A stretch of DNA of 64,000 nt. Source: Coniella vitis. Taxonomy: Eukaryota; Ascomycota; Sordariomycetes; Diaporthales; Schizoparmaceae. The position numbers and the translations under genes were made by a program. A model generated the notes under the pieces. It ran no database searches and was not told the DNA's origin. It saw nothing but the letters and a program-made list of their open reading frames with translations. Below are positions 24,598 to 34,499 of this stretch, one piece after another. Numbering within the stretch: position 1 is the first letter of the stretch; every line of letters starts with the position of its first letter. The stretch spans positions 1,178,001 to 1,242,000 of the forward strand of contig WUJK01000008.1 in the NCBI GenBank assembly GCA_011317545.1, written 5' to 3'.

Positions 24598-25770
24598 AAA
24601 TTGGGAAGAAAGTGGGGGGGGGGTGTGTTTGGGAGAGGTTGCGAAAGGCGTCACATAATATTGCAAAGCTGCGCTGCTGTGGGTACATCTTTTCCAAAAA
24701 GAGATAGAGGGGGATCGGAGGGCTTTTCTATCTGCCACGGGGGACGAACTCAACGAACACTTTGGCTTTTGCAAATGGCCTTGGTATCTCCAGGTTTTGC
24801 GTTGGATGTTGTCCTAGCAGATGAAACCCCCAGCAGCAGCGGCATACTTGGTCAGGAGAAGTAGTAGTAGTAGTGGAATGGGAACACTTCACACACTTGG
24901 TGACCGACTGTGCCGCCTTGACGACACCTGAGGGATGAGGCTTCTCGACAAATACGCAAAAGGTGGTGTTTGTGTGTGTGTGTGAACAGGGTAGAGGGAA
25001 GTAGGCGGCAGGAGAAACCGAGCTTGCCGTTGGTAATCGGGTGGTGCTCTCAGAGACACGAGCCTCTTGGGGCTGTCAACGTACGCGACGAAGTAAGTCA
25101 AGCCCTTTCCGGACGGCGAGAGATAGTTATACTCTGCACGTGTGTGGTGGGATGAAAAGTGTACGAAGAGGGGCACGCCACAAGGGACCACTAGGTCAGG
25201 CCCACCGTTGGTGATCTCGCCGCTGACCAAGAGATATCCCAGAGTACATGATCAGTCCATCTCGCCACCGCTTTCTCCCAAGGGTCGTTGGACGGAACAA
25301 TCAATGCCTTGAGGAAAACCCCCTTTTCCGCAGACTCCATTTGAAAGACAACACTCTGAATCCTACGGCATTTTCCGTGCGGTACCGCCGCCCATGCAGG
25401 GCGCGTACTACATAGTATGGCCTACTATGTATGAGAGGAGATGCCATCACTTGGTGCGGGAATAAACGAGTAGATTCGATGGCACCATGTCCACAATCTT
25501 CGCGGTGAGAGACTGGTTCGTGGCATGCATGGCTGCGGTGTATCATCAGACTTCAGTCGGAGTGCCTCCTGAGTCGTGATGCTCCAGCGTTGCGTTGCGC
25601 CACTTGGTCGAGTGCCGGCATTCCGAACTTGTCACATGGACACAAGCGCCCCATGCTGTCATGTCGAGGACTCTTCTGGCTGCTCTGCCGCTCTCTTCTT
25701 CCCTCGGTGAAGATGAACTGCCAGCTGCTGCTGATGAGGATGGCTGTCCCACTCCAAGGTCCTCGGCATT

Positions 25771-25800
25771 CTGTCCACTCTATCCACTCTGTCCACTCTG
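25771..25800. repeat. 9-bp tandem repeat (CTGTCCACT)n
   Basis: Three consecutive 9-bp units, the middle one with a single change, at the end of a T/C-rich stretch. Confidence 0.85.
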
Positions 25801-26973
25801 CCTTAACCCTTTGTATATGCCCTGTTTATTTCCTCAAGGACTAGTCCCAACGTGGTAAATCATCCATGATACCGCCTGGGAGATGGCATATCATGGAGCC
25901 CAAGGAGACCCCCCGCCCCTCCAGCAACCAGGATCAGCGGATGTGGCGTGGATAGGAGAGCCAGGGAAATGCCTCTTGATGATAATAATCTCGAGCATAA
26001 CGCCACCGGGGGTCATGAGCATTTGCCGTTGCCTCGCCAGCAGGAAGAAACCTTGTACCGTGCCCCCCCTTTCGCTCGAGACGCCGAGACGCACCGTACG
26101 GGGAGTTGGTTGTACGATGCTGCTATGGAGGTCGGTGAGCGAGGTCTTGTCTAATCTCAACACGAATTAATAACGTAGCAACAAATCTACGGCGAGCAAT
26201 TTCTCCGCAAGGAATAAAACTAGAAGAAAACAAAAAAAGGGTTTTTGGCCTGTGAATTACCGCGTTTCAGCCACTGCGGTGCCACACAGCCAAAGCCCCC
26301 ACCCCTGTTTAATGTCATCTTCAACAGCCAATCATATTGGTGGATAGTGGGCGAGGACCCATAGTAATCTAGACCTTGATGGCCAAAGCATATCACAGGG
26401 CCCTTTAATAGTACATAGTACAAAGTACATAGTACCTCCTAGAGACCAGGGCCGAATGGAAGGTGGGGAACCGAACGGAACGGGTGAAGGACGTTGTCTT
26501 GCTCTTTTTTTTTTTCTGGGCGGGCGGGAGGGGGGAGCGTGAGCGCCAGCCCCTCCTCGAGGTCGGCTTGTCGTCAGGATAGACTCGGTTTGGGGAAGCC
26601 CGTTCCATGTTGGCTGGAAAAAAAAGCCAAGAGATCTCAGCGGGCAGCCAAGAGATCTTTGCCGAAAGCCAAGACATGCCTGAGGCGTCTGCTGTGCGCG
26701 CAGTCAGGCAGTCCAGCGGTCTCGGCAGGTGCCATGCATCATCGCTTGGCAGTCATGATCCATTATCTGGGGTAATAAGAAGGCCCCGACTGCTGTGCAC
26801 TATCATAGTAAGCAGTATATCACAGGGACACACTCGAGTCGCAGCAGCAGCAACGATAGTCGTCTGGCCATGGCGGGATACTGGACTATAGTGTGTACTT
26901 TACTATAGCAGTGAAAAAAGGTTATCTCGCTTGTGGAGATGCTGCTGCTCCTACTATGTACAGGATATACTAT

Positions 26974-26995
26974 TACTATGTAGAAGTACATAGTA
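26974..26995. repeat. perfect inverted repeat, 9-bp arms, 4-nt loop
   Basis: TACTATGTA and TACATAGTA are exact reverse complements separated by GAAG. Many unpaired copies of the same 9-mer and its close variants surround it (25.4-28.6 kb). Confidence 0.9.
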
Positions 26996-27421
26996 GTATC
27001 GGCTCGGCTCCTAGGTGCTGACAAAGTACAGTATATACCACGGTACTCGCACATGGTACGCTTACTATGTATTAGCCAGTGACTTGTCTCTGCCCCCGGC
27101 ATATATGTTGAAAGTACAGGCCAAAGACCATCAGATGATCCTCTGTGGATGAATGTGCCTGTCTTTGCGGATCGAATCGACGCACCCGTGAGTTTGTTTG
27201 AAAGCCAAGTCTGTTTGGGCACTAATCACAGAGATTCCCACGGTTCGCCCAAGGCCTCGTCCCCGGATGGGTGTCGAGGCCTTGTCCCTGACAATCTGCC
27301 CTGTATAGAGACGAAATGACCGATGGTTTCACGTAGACAACAAGACCAAGGAGCAGTCCCAACCAAAGTGAGAGAAGGTGTGTGTGCGTGCGTGTAAATT
27401 TGTGATGATGATTATGATTGC

Positions 27422-27442
27422 GATGATGATGATGATGATGAT
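27422..27442. repeat. (GAT)n microsatellite
   Basis: Seven uninterrupted trinucleotide units. Confidence 0.95.
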
Positions 27443-27638
27443 AGTAATTCTCTCGGCGAGTACTATTATGATTACCTGCTCATCTTGTTCTAGAATTCCA
27501 CCAATCCCAAAGGCCTGCTTTCTGAAACGCCAGCGGAAACTCTGTTGCTTGGATCATTTCCTACATAGCGTCGACTAGTCCTAGAGTAGCAGCCGTTGAC
27601 CCCATCGCTGGGGTCTTTTGGGCGTCAACGTTGCTGAC

Positions 27639-27659
27639 GTGTGTGTGTGTGTGTGTGTG
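27639..27659. repeat. (GT)n microsatellite
   Basis: About ten uninterrupted GT units. A shorter TG run lies at 24970-24984. Confidence 0.95.
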
Positions 27660-27991
27660 CCGGCAAGACAATGAAGAAGCAGAGAAGTAATCAAGTCCTT
27701 CTAACAGCTTCGGTGTGTGGGGCGGGCGGCGGCGGCGAAGGTTTTCATGCATATCAAAGCGGAGCCTCGCCACCAATCACCAAGACCTCCCCCCTGATGG
27801 CTTCGGTTCATTTCCGGATCAACAACAACGCACAAGGTTCCCACCCATCTTTGGGTATGCTATGCGTACTATAGACTGGCCTCTTGATATTCGACCCTTT
27901 TTCAGGTGGATGAAAGGTGGAGAACGCAAGGCCAAGCAAAAGAGCCAAGCAAAAGCCAAGTGCAAACAAGCACCACGATATGCTGCCGTGC

Positions 27992-28011
27992 TGTTGTTGT
28001 TGTTGTTGTTG
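27992..28011. repeat. (TGT)n microsatellite
   Basis: Six to seven TGT units, directly downstream of a GCCAAGC-rich patch. Confidence 0.95.
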
Positions 28012-29112
28012 CCCAGCAGCAAGGCTTGGGTAAGGTGCCGAGGGAAACGTCAGCACGCACAGCCCCCTTGCTCGGCTGTTTGGCGTGGCATTGGGCAGTG
28101 CAATGCTACTATGTATGCTTTTGCTGCTCCCCCACGTGCGTGGTGGCACAAAACAAACGGACAAAACGCTCGTTTCCCAAAACATTCTTACCAGTCACAA
28201 AACCCACCACGAGATGTCATGGTACACACGCCACGATAAAGCCTGCAAGGGTTCAACAAACAGCTTTTCCCCTGTTGCGAGGTGGCCCGTTGAGGTGGGG
28301 GGGTGGGGAGGGGGACCGGCTTGCTAGGAAGTACATGGCCTCATCTCAGTCCTGCTCCTGCAATACTATGTATTATTATTATATTGGAGGACGGACAGCA
28401 TTGATATACAGAATAGTAGCACACCACACATCCTAGGAGTAACACGGTATATAGTATACTATGTAGTAAACAATTCCAAGCGCCCCGTCGTCGCTTGTGG
28501 ATGTGACGGGCGGCGAGCGCCGGTTCCATATCGAAAGTACATGGCAGAAGTACTATGTCTCACAGCATACATAGTAAAGTACCTCAGTAGAAGTATACAT
28601 GGTACTTACATACTATGAGCACTATGTATCGCAGCCCGCCGCCCTTCACCTGTTGGCGGCTCCACAGGCGCACAGCCGTCACCGTAGATTGGGGAGTCGG
28701 GAACTCGACAAATGTCGAGGGGCCGCCTTTTGGCTTTCCCCGCCGCAGTGGATTGATGGCAGCACAGCTTGCTAGCAACACCCAGCACTGCGGGACTGTC
28801 AGAGTACATGGCAGCGGTCACATGAGAGCCCAGGTACTGTGAGAAACGACGAGAGAAGCGCCACAACGGACTTCTAGTGCCGTGGTCATCTCCGGCACTT
28901 CATGGGGGACCCAGAGCGAGGCCAGCCTTGCCCCACGGGAGCAGGACATGGCCCCCCCATCGGGAAGTATCCTGATCCTGCATTCTGGATCCTGGACTTC
29001 TGGATTCTGGATTCTGGGGACCCAGAGAAAGAAGGCCAGAAAGAAGCAAGCAAGCAAAAAAACAGACGATCTGGCTGGAGATGTCGTCGGGAGAGGAGCC
29101 ATGAGCTTCCTG

Positions 29113-29314
29113 CATAAAAAGGGCGTGAGTTTCCCTTCCTTCATCTCGACTTTTCCTTCCTTCTTCATCCCCATTCACATCACAGTCATTCACTCTTGAG
29201 TAGATTCTCAACACACTCTTTTTCTCAATCTTCTGATTTTTGAATTGCCAGGCTGACCTAGTTTCACCTCGCAATTACCAACATTCTTTTCCCCAACCAA
29301 CCAACCAACCAACC
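29113..29314 (+). promoter_or_regulatory. polygalacturonase core promoter and 5' leader
   Basis: A TATA-like element (ataaaaag, 29114-29121) lies about 205 bp before the ATG. A pyrimidine-rich stretch follows (29130-29170), typical of strongly expressed fungal genes. A CCAA repeat (29293-29314) lies just upstream of the start. The arrangement is visible; the transcription start is inferred. Confidence 0.5.
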
Positions 29315-29321
29315 TTTCAAC

Positions 29322-30461
29322 ATGCAGCTGCAACTCTCTCTCGGCGCCCTGGCTGGCGCCATGGTCGTCATGGCCAGCCCGGCCCCCGCTCCCACGCCCG
29401 CCCCCAGCCCCAAGGAGGTCGACTCGGCCCTCAAGGAGCGCGCCGCCGCCTGCACCTTCTCGGGCACCGCCGGCTACTCGTCCGCCTCCAAGTCCAAGGC
29501 CGACTGCTCCACCATTGTCCTCGACGCCCTGACCGTCCCCGCTGGCGAGACCCTCGACCTGACGGGCCTCACCAAGGGCACCACGGTCAAGTTTGTCGGC
29601 ACCACCAAGTGGGACTTCAAAGAGTGGGACGGCCCTCTGTTCGCCGTCTCCGGCACCGACATCACCGTCACCGCCGAGGACAGCGCCGTGCTCGACGGCC
29701 AGGGTGCCAAGTGGTGGGACGGCAAGGGTGACGACGGTATCGCCAAGCCCAAGTTCTTCCAGGCCCACGACCTGACCGACTCGACCATTGAGAACATCTA
29801 CATCCTCAACCCCCCTCACCAGGTCTTCTCCATCAACGACGCCGAGACCCTGGCCATCACCGACGTCACCATTGACGGCACCGACGGCAACACCGACAGC
29901 CTGGCTGCCAACACCGACTGCTTCGACATTGGCTCCTCCTCCGGTGTCACCATCTCCGGCGCCACCTGCTACAACCAGGACGACTGTGTCGCCATCAACT
30001 CGGGCACCAACATCGTCTTCACCGGCGGTCTCTGCTCCGGTGGCCACGGTCTGTCCATTGGCTCCGTCGGCGGCCGCTCCGACAACACCGTCGAGGACGT
30101 CACCTTCGAGTCCTCCACCGTCGAGAGCTCCCAGAACGGTGTCCGCATCAAGACCATCTCGGGCGACAGCGGCACCGTCAAGAGCATCACCTACAAGGAC
30201 ATCACCCTCAAGGACATCACCAAGTACGGTATCTACGTCACCCAGGCCTACAACGGCGACTCCGCCACCACTGGTGTCCCCATCACCGAGTTCGAGCTCG
30301 ACGGTGTCTCTGGTAGCGTTGAGAGCGATGCTTACTCCGTCTGGATCGACTGTGGCTCGTCCAGCTCCTGCTCCAGCTGGACCTGGACTGACGTCGACGT
30401 CACCGGTGGAAAGGGCACCAAGTGCACCAACGAGCCCTCCGCTGCCTCCAGCTTGTGCTAA
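29322..30461 (+). CDS. secreted endopolygalacturonase (GH28)
   Basis: An intronless 379-aa protein. A signal peptide (about residues 1-19) is followed by an Ala/Pro-rich propeptide ending near a KER site at residues 38-40, the usual layout of fungal endo-PGs. All GH28 active-site motifs are intact: N197-T-D199, D220-D221, G241-H242-G243, R275-I-K277 and Y310. The enzyme hydrolyses alpha-1,4 bonds in polygalacturonan outside the cell. Third codon positions are overwhelmingly C or G, a much stronger bias than in neighbouring genes and consistent with high expression. That bias also creates long spurious open frames on both strands. The gene ends only 489 bp before the RIP-mutated transposon block yet shows no RIP damage. 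It suggests contact with plant material. Confidence 0.97.
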   Translation: MQLQLSLGALAGAMVVMASPAPAPTPAPSPKEVDSALKERAAACTFSGTAGYSSASKSKADCSTIVLDALTVPAGETLDLTGLTKGTTVKFVGTTKWDFKEWDGPLFAVSGTDITVTAEDSAVLDGQGAKWWDGKGDDGIAKPKFFQAHDLTDSTIENIYILNPPHQVFSINDAETLAITDVTIDGTDGNTDSLAANTDCFDIGSSSGVTISGATCYNQDDCVAINSGTNIVFTGGLCSGGHGLSIGSVGGRSDNTVEDVTFESSTVESSQNGVRIKTISGDSGTVKSITYKDITLKDITKYGIYVTQAYNGDSATTGVPITEFELDGVSGSVESDAYSVWIDCGSSSSCSSWTWTDVDVTGGKGTKCTNEPSAASSLC

Positions 30462-30950
30462 ACGATCTCGGATGATTAATTGGACTCATGGACAAGAAAG
30501 CCGCGGGCTGGAGAGGACGCTTGAATGGGTTTCCTCTCCAGTCTGAACCCACTCCTCTGCATTGTACATATTTAGCTTAGACATTCTGTATAGAGCCAAA
30601 TCTCCAATGGCTCCCGCCGTTGGAGCCAAGGCAAATACCAACACAAGTTGTTACCAAACTCCAAATGCCCTTCCGAAAAGTGACTTCGAAATGTTCATGA
30701 ACAGAGTGTCTTACTTACAGATTGCCAGCCACGAAAGCCATGGATGGAGGACGAGATAACTGCCGAGAATCGATAAGCCGCATGCAAAAACATTATAAGT
30801 AGTAAGTAATACTTACTTCATAGTAGTACCCGAGTACTTTCTAGCATCGACACTAAAAATTCAAGCTTAATAGGTATCTTCTCGAATGCGCCTCTAGTGG
30901 GGTCCCGCTTTGGTGCTACGTCAACTCACCTGCCTCTTATACTATAGTAG
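30462..30950. other. spacer between polygalacturonase and transposon block
   Basis: 489 bp holding the polygalacturonase 3' UTR and flank. A small palindromic run (agtaagtaatacttactt) lies near 30800-30820. It ends with GTAG (30947-30950), the likely target duplication of the outer element. Confidence 0.5.
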
Positions 30951-31152
30951 TGAGGGTTCTTCAAGATACGGTCAACCAATTGAACGTTAACTGACCGCAC
31001 GTGATATATAGTAAGTTCGTACGTTCTGAAGGTTGGTTGATTAACTAGCTAGAAGGGTAACTATCTCGGGGGCTTTAGTATTATAGATATATAGTAGGTA
31101 TATGCCGTGCCGGCTATACCGGTAGGCAGACGCCGGCAGGTACGGATCTATA
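30951..31152 (-). repeat. Element O LTR, left copy (3' LTR)
   Basis: Pairs with 51633-51834 at equal length. The outer 80-90 bp keep CA and TG dinucleotides; the inner part is RIP-mutated. Differences from the right copy are almost all C/T or G/A. Confidence 0.88.
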
Positions 31153-31249
31153 ATTACCCCTTTTCTTATATTAATCGTCCTAATTAATCCCTTTCTAAAA
31201 AAACCTTACGAATATATCTTCGTTTATAGTAATCCTTACTAAACTTAAG

Positions 31250-33896
31250 TATTTTAAAGGTATCCTATAAAATCTATTACTACTTAATATCCTAGATTAA
31301 AATATACCGAATCCGGTGCTTTTAGCTATTATATCGTTATAAGCTTAATAGGTTTTTATCGCGTTTTTAAGCGATTTAGCTTAAATTGCCGTTACTCGCT
31401 TAACTAACTATTACTAGCTTAATTCGGCTAGCTTTAGCCGTTATTATTTAATTATTATTTAGGCTAGCGTTTATAGCAATTTATATACGGTCCTTTTCGA
31501 ATATCGTTTTATTTATATATTATAGGCTACGAATAGGGTAGCTATCCGTATTATAAGTAGGGAATAAATTAGTACCGTTATACTTAAACGGTAGTATTAT
31601 ACTACCTAGGCTATATAAACCGTATATATTATTAGCGTAGTAACTTATAATAGCCTAGGGATTATTATAATACGGCTTATACTTATATACTTTCTATCGT
31701 ATATATAAAACCTAGTTACTAAGCGCGTATACTCTTAATAAAGCCTTTTTTTCCTATAAGATTACTTATATAGCTATATATACGGCTATTAAACTATTCG
31801 TATATCTATATACTAGAGGAGCTTTATAGTACTTTGCTAATTTATAGTCGATTGCTATCTCCTCCTCCTCCGTTAAATTATATATATATATAGCTATTTC
31901 GATAGTAATAGCGGGCTCGTTTAAGTTAGGTATAATACCGAAGAGTAGAAAGAACGGTAAGTAACTAGACGGTTATAGCGTCCGATTATATATTCGTATA
32001 GCGCGCTTTACGACTATATTAGGGTCTATTATATAGACTATCTAATTATATATTATACCGTACTTTAGTAGGTTATTTACCTTTTCGACTTTCTTATTAC
32101 CTTATAAGTATACTAGTATAATAGGGTAAACCTTATTATTATAATATTTATATTATTATTAAGCTTTTATACCGGTAAAGTAATTAGCGTTATCCGAGAT
32201 AAGCTCCTTAGGTATATTAAATATCTATATAATACGCTCTAATAGTAATAGCGTAGCTTTAAATTATATATTCGCTATTACCTTAGCTTTAATCTATCCT
32301 ATCGTATATTTTATAGTTATAAGGATTAATATACTATTAATAGCTATAAAGTTAATTACCTAGCGCGTTAGTAGCGGTAAGGGTAATATAGGTTATAGGT
32401 TTAATAGTATAGGATTAAGCTTTTTTATTAACTAGTAATAAGGGTATTCGGTTACTATTTATTATACGATTAAAACTAATTTAGGGTATTAGAACTCGTA
32501 TATTAGTAAGCGTACTATTATACCTACGGTTATATAACCGTAGCTCTTATAAACGTTATACGCTATTTTAATAAGCTTACTCTTATTTACTATAAGTAAT
32601 ATTACTTAGCTTTATATAGCTAGTCCTTACGGGTATAAAGGGTCTCCTAATAGCCTTATATAACGTATTAATCTATATAAACGTCCGCGATATACTATAA
32701 AGTATTCTTTTATCTATTATTTATTTATATTAGGTAGTTATAGGCCTTATAATATTAAATACTCTAATATTACTTATAGATTTAACCGATTTATCTTATA
32801 AAGGTATTTTAAGGTATATATAGGCTTCGAATCGTTTATCTCGAGGGTATTCGGAGGGTTTAAATCGGAATATTCTTTATTAAGGTATATTATAGTAGTA
32901 TCGTCGCCGCTAATAGGTAGTTTAGAGAGGTAATTAGCTATTATATTCGCTTTATCTAGCCTATAAACGATACGAATACTATAGTATTTTATAGCGTCGA
33001 GAAAACGTATTATTCGTAGTAGTTATTCGATCTTTATTTATAACGTTTTTAAGGAGTTATAATCTATTACTACTATTACCTCGCTTCCTTAAATCTAATA
33101 TTTCTAGTATTAAAGCGCTAATAAGATTATAAGTAGTTCGTATTCTTATACCGAGTAATATAATTACGTTAGTATTAGTTTATACGAGAAATAAGTAACG
33201 GGGTAAAGAGTTAATTTACCGTTCGAATCTAAGTATAGCTATATAAAATAAGCGCTTATATAGCCCTAGCTAGAGTTAATATCTATTATCGATAGTAGGC
33301 GCTAGTTAAACGGCTTAACTATTAGTACGGATATAATAGCCGTTCTAATATCTTACTATTCCGCCTTTACTTTAGCGGAGAGTATAACGGCTTTATTTTT
33401 AGCCCTTAATATTAGTACCGATAAATATCTAGACTATTTAAAATACTAAAGAATTAATAATCTAAAGTAGCTTACCGTACTTATAAATATACGGACTTCT
33501 ATAATTATAATTAGTATTAATCGGTCTTATATAATTATAACCTTAGCGGGGTCTAGTTATATACCGTTTAGGCTAATTAGGAAGCTTAAAAAGATTCCTA
33601 TCGTAACGAATAGCTCGGTCTTTAAAGTATTAAGTAATATACCGTATTCCTCTAAACGGGCGAATACTAGTTTAATATATTTATAAAGTTATATAGGGGT
33701 ATCGGCTTATATTATAATATCGTCTAATAGTCTTAATATAAAATCTCTAAAAGGTTTTAGAATCTCCTTTATTAATACTTAAAATATAGCTAGGGAGTTC
33801 GTTAAGCTTATAAGTATTACGATCTATTCGTATAGATTATTCGGTATCTAGAACGCCGTTTTCTTATAATCTTTCTCCTTAATTAGTATATACTAA
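31250..33896 (-). pseudogene. Element O pol, distal part (RT end, RNase H, integrase)
   Basis: Read on the minus strand through stops of the kind RIP makes (TAA/TAG for Gln or Trp). Near 33,550-33,890 there is an RT palm with a LTNSLAIF-like tract (for LTNSPAxF), a LDDIII box (YLDDI type), LVFARLEEYG and FLSFLISLNGI. Near 32,100-32,300 an integrase core gives VINFIAINSILILIT and later FNIPKELISDN, matching the D,D(35)E family. Exact ends cannot be set by eye. Confidence 0.75.
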
Positions 33897-33901
33897 AAGC
33901 T

Positions 33902-34240
33902 TATTATAGGCTTATAGGTAAATATACGGCTTCGGTATACTAGGGTACGAAGCTTTAGTTAGTATATTCCCTTCTCGTTTAGAGACTAGTATTATATAAG
34001 CGCTAAATAAGAGCGTCTTCCGAGTAGCTTATAAGCCGTATAAAAGACTATCGGTAATAGGACCCGTATCGACGGTAGACCTATAGAAAACTCTATCTAT
34101 AGGTAGATTTTAAATATAAGAGCTACTTAAGAGTAGCTCTTATACCGCTATATAAATACTACCCTTACTTCTCTCCTTAAGTTAATTAATAATAGAAATT
34201 AGGATCGAAACTATAAATACTCTTTCGATACCTATTTATA
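33902..34240 (+). repeat. Element A 5' LTR
   Basis: 339 bp, starting TATTATAGGC (TG end altered to TA) and ending TTTATA. Preceded by AAGCT. Contains the 10-bp-arm hairpin at 34115-34144. Confidence 0.9.
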
Positions 34241-34499
34241 TTTAACTAACTTCTTTTCTACCTACCTTATATATCTAACGGTATTTATATACTTATTTAG
34301 CGTATAGCCTTAGGATATTATACCCCTATAACGAGTAATTCGGGTAACTCCCTATCTAAGTAAATAACGATAATAATAATATAATAATAACTATATAATA
34401 AATAATTACTTAAATAATAGAAGAATAGCGGTATATTATTAAAAGAGTAGTATAATAATAATATAAAGATAATATACGAAACTTAGAAACGCTTATAAT

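Larger units (their letters stand above)
24598..29321. other. 4.7-kb gene-poor region upstream of the polygalacturonase
   Basis: This is the longest gene-free stretch outside the transposon block. I see no ORF with protein-like composition, no tRNA and no recognisable transposon protein. It contains several microsatellites (listed separately), a purine-rich run with GTGGGG words near 28295-28315, and at least ten short TACTATGTA/TACATAGTA motifs between 25.4 and 28.6 kb. Base composition is near that of the genes and CA/TG are common, so it is not RIP-mutated. The rightmost part is the polygalacturonase promoter. Confidence 0.5.

Noticed and set aside
25595..26163. Short open frames in the 25.6-26.2 kb interval as small genes
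   Set aside because: They overlap on both strands, lack introns or signals, and have arbitrary composition.
29208..30047. 279-codon open frame on the minus strand of the polygalacturonase
   Set aside because: It is a by-product of the strong G/C third-position bias of the GH28 gene. The protein is a Gly/Val/Asp-rich mirror sequence.
1482..30461. A secondary-metabolite or coordinated degradation gene cluster
   Set aside because: No backbone synthase is present, and the carbohydrate enzymes (GH55, GH28, later GH125) are separated by unrelated housekeeping genes.
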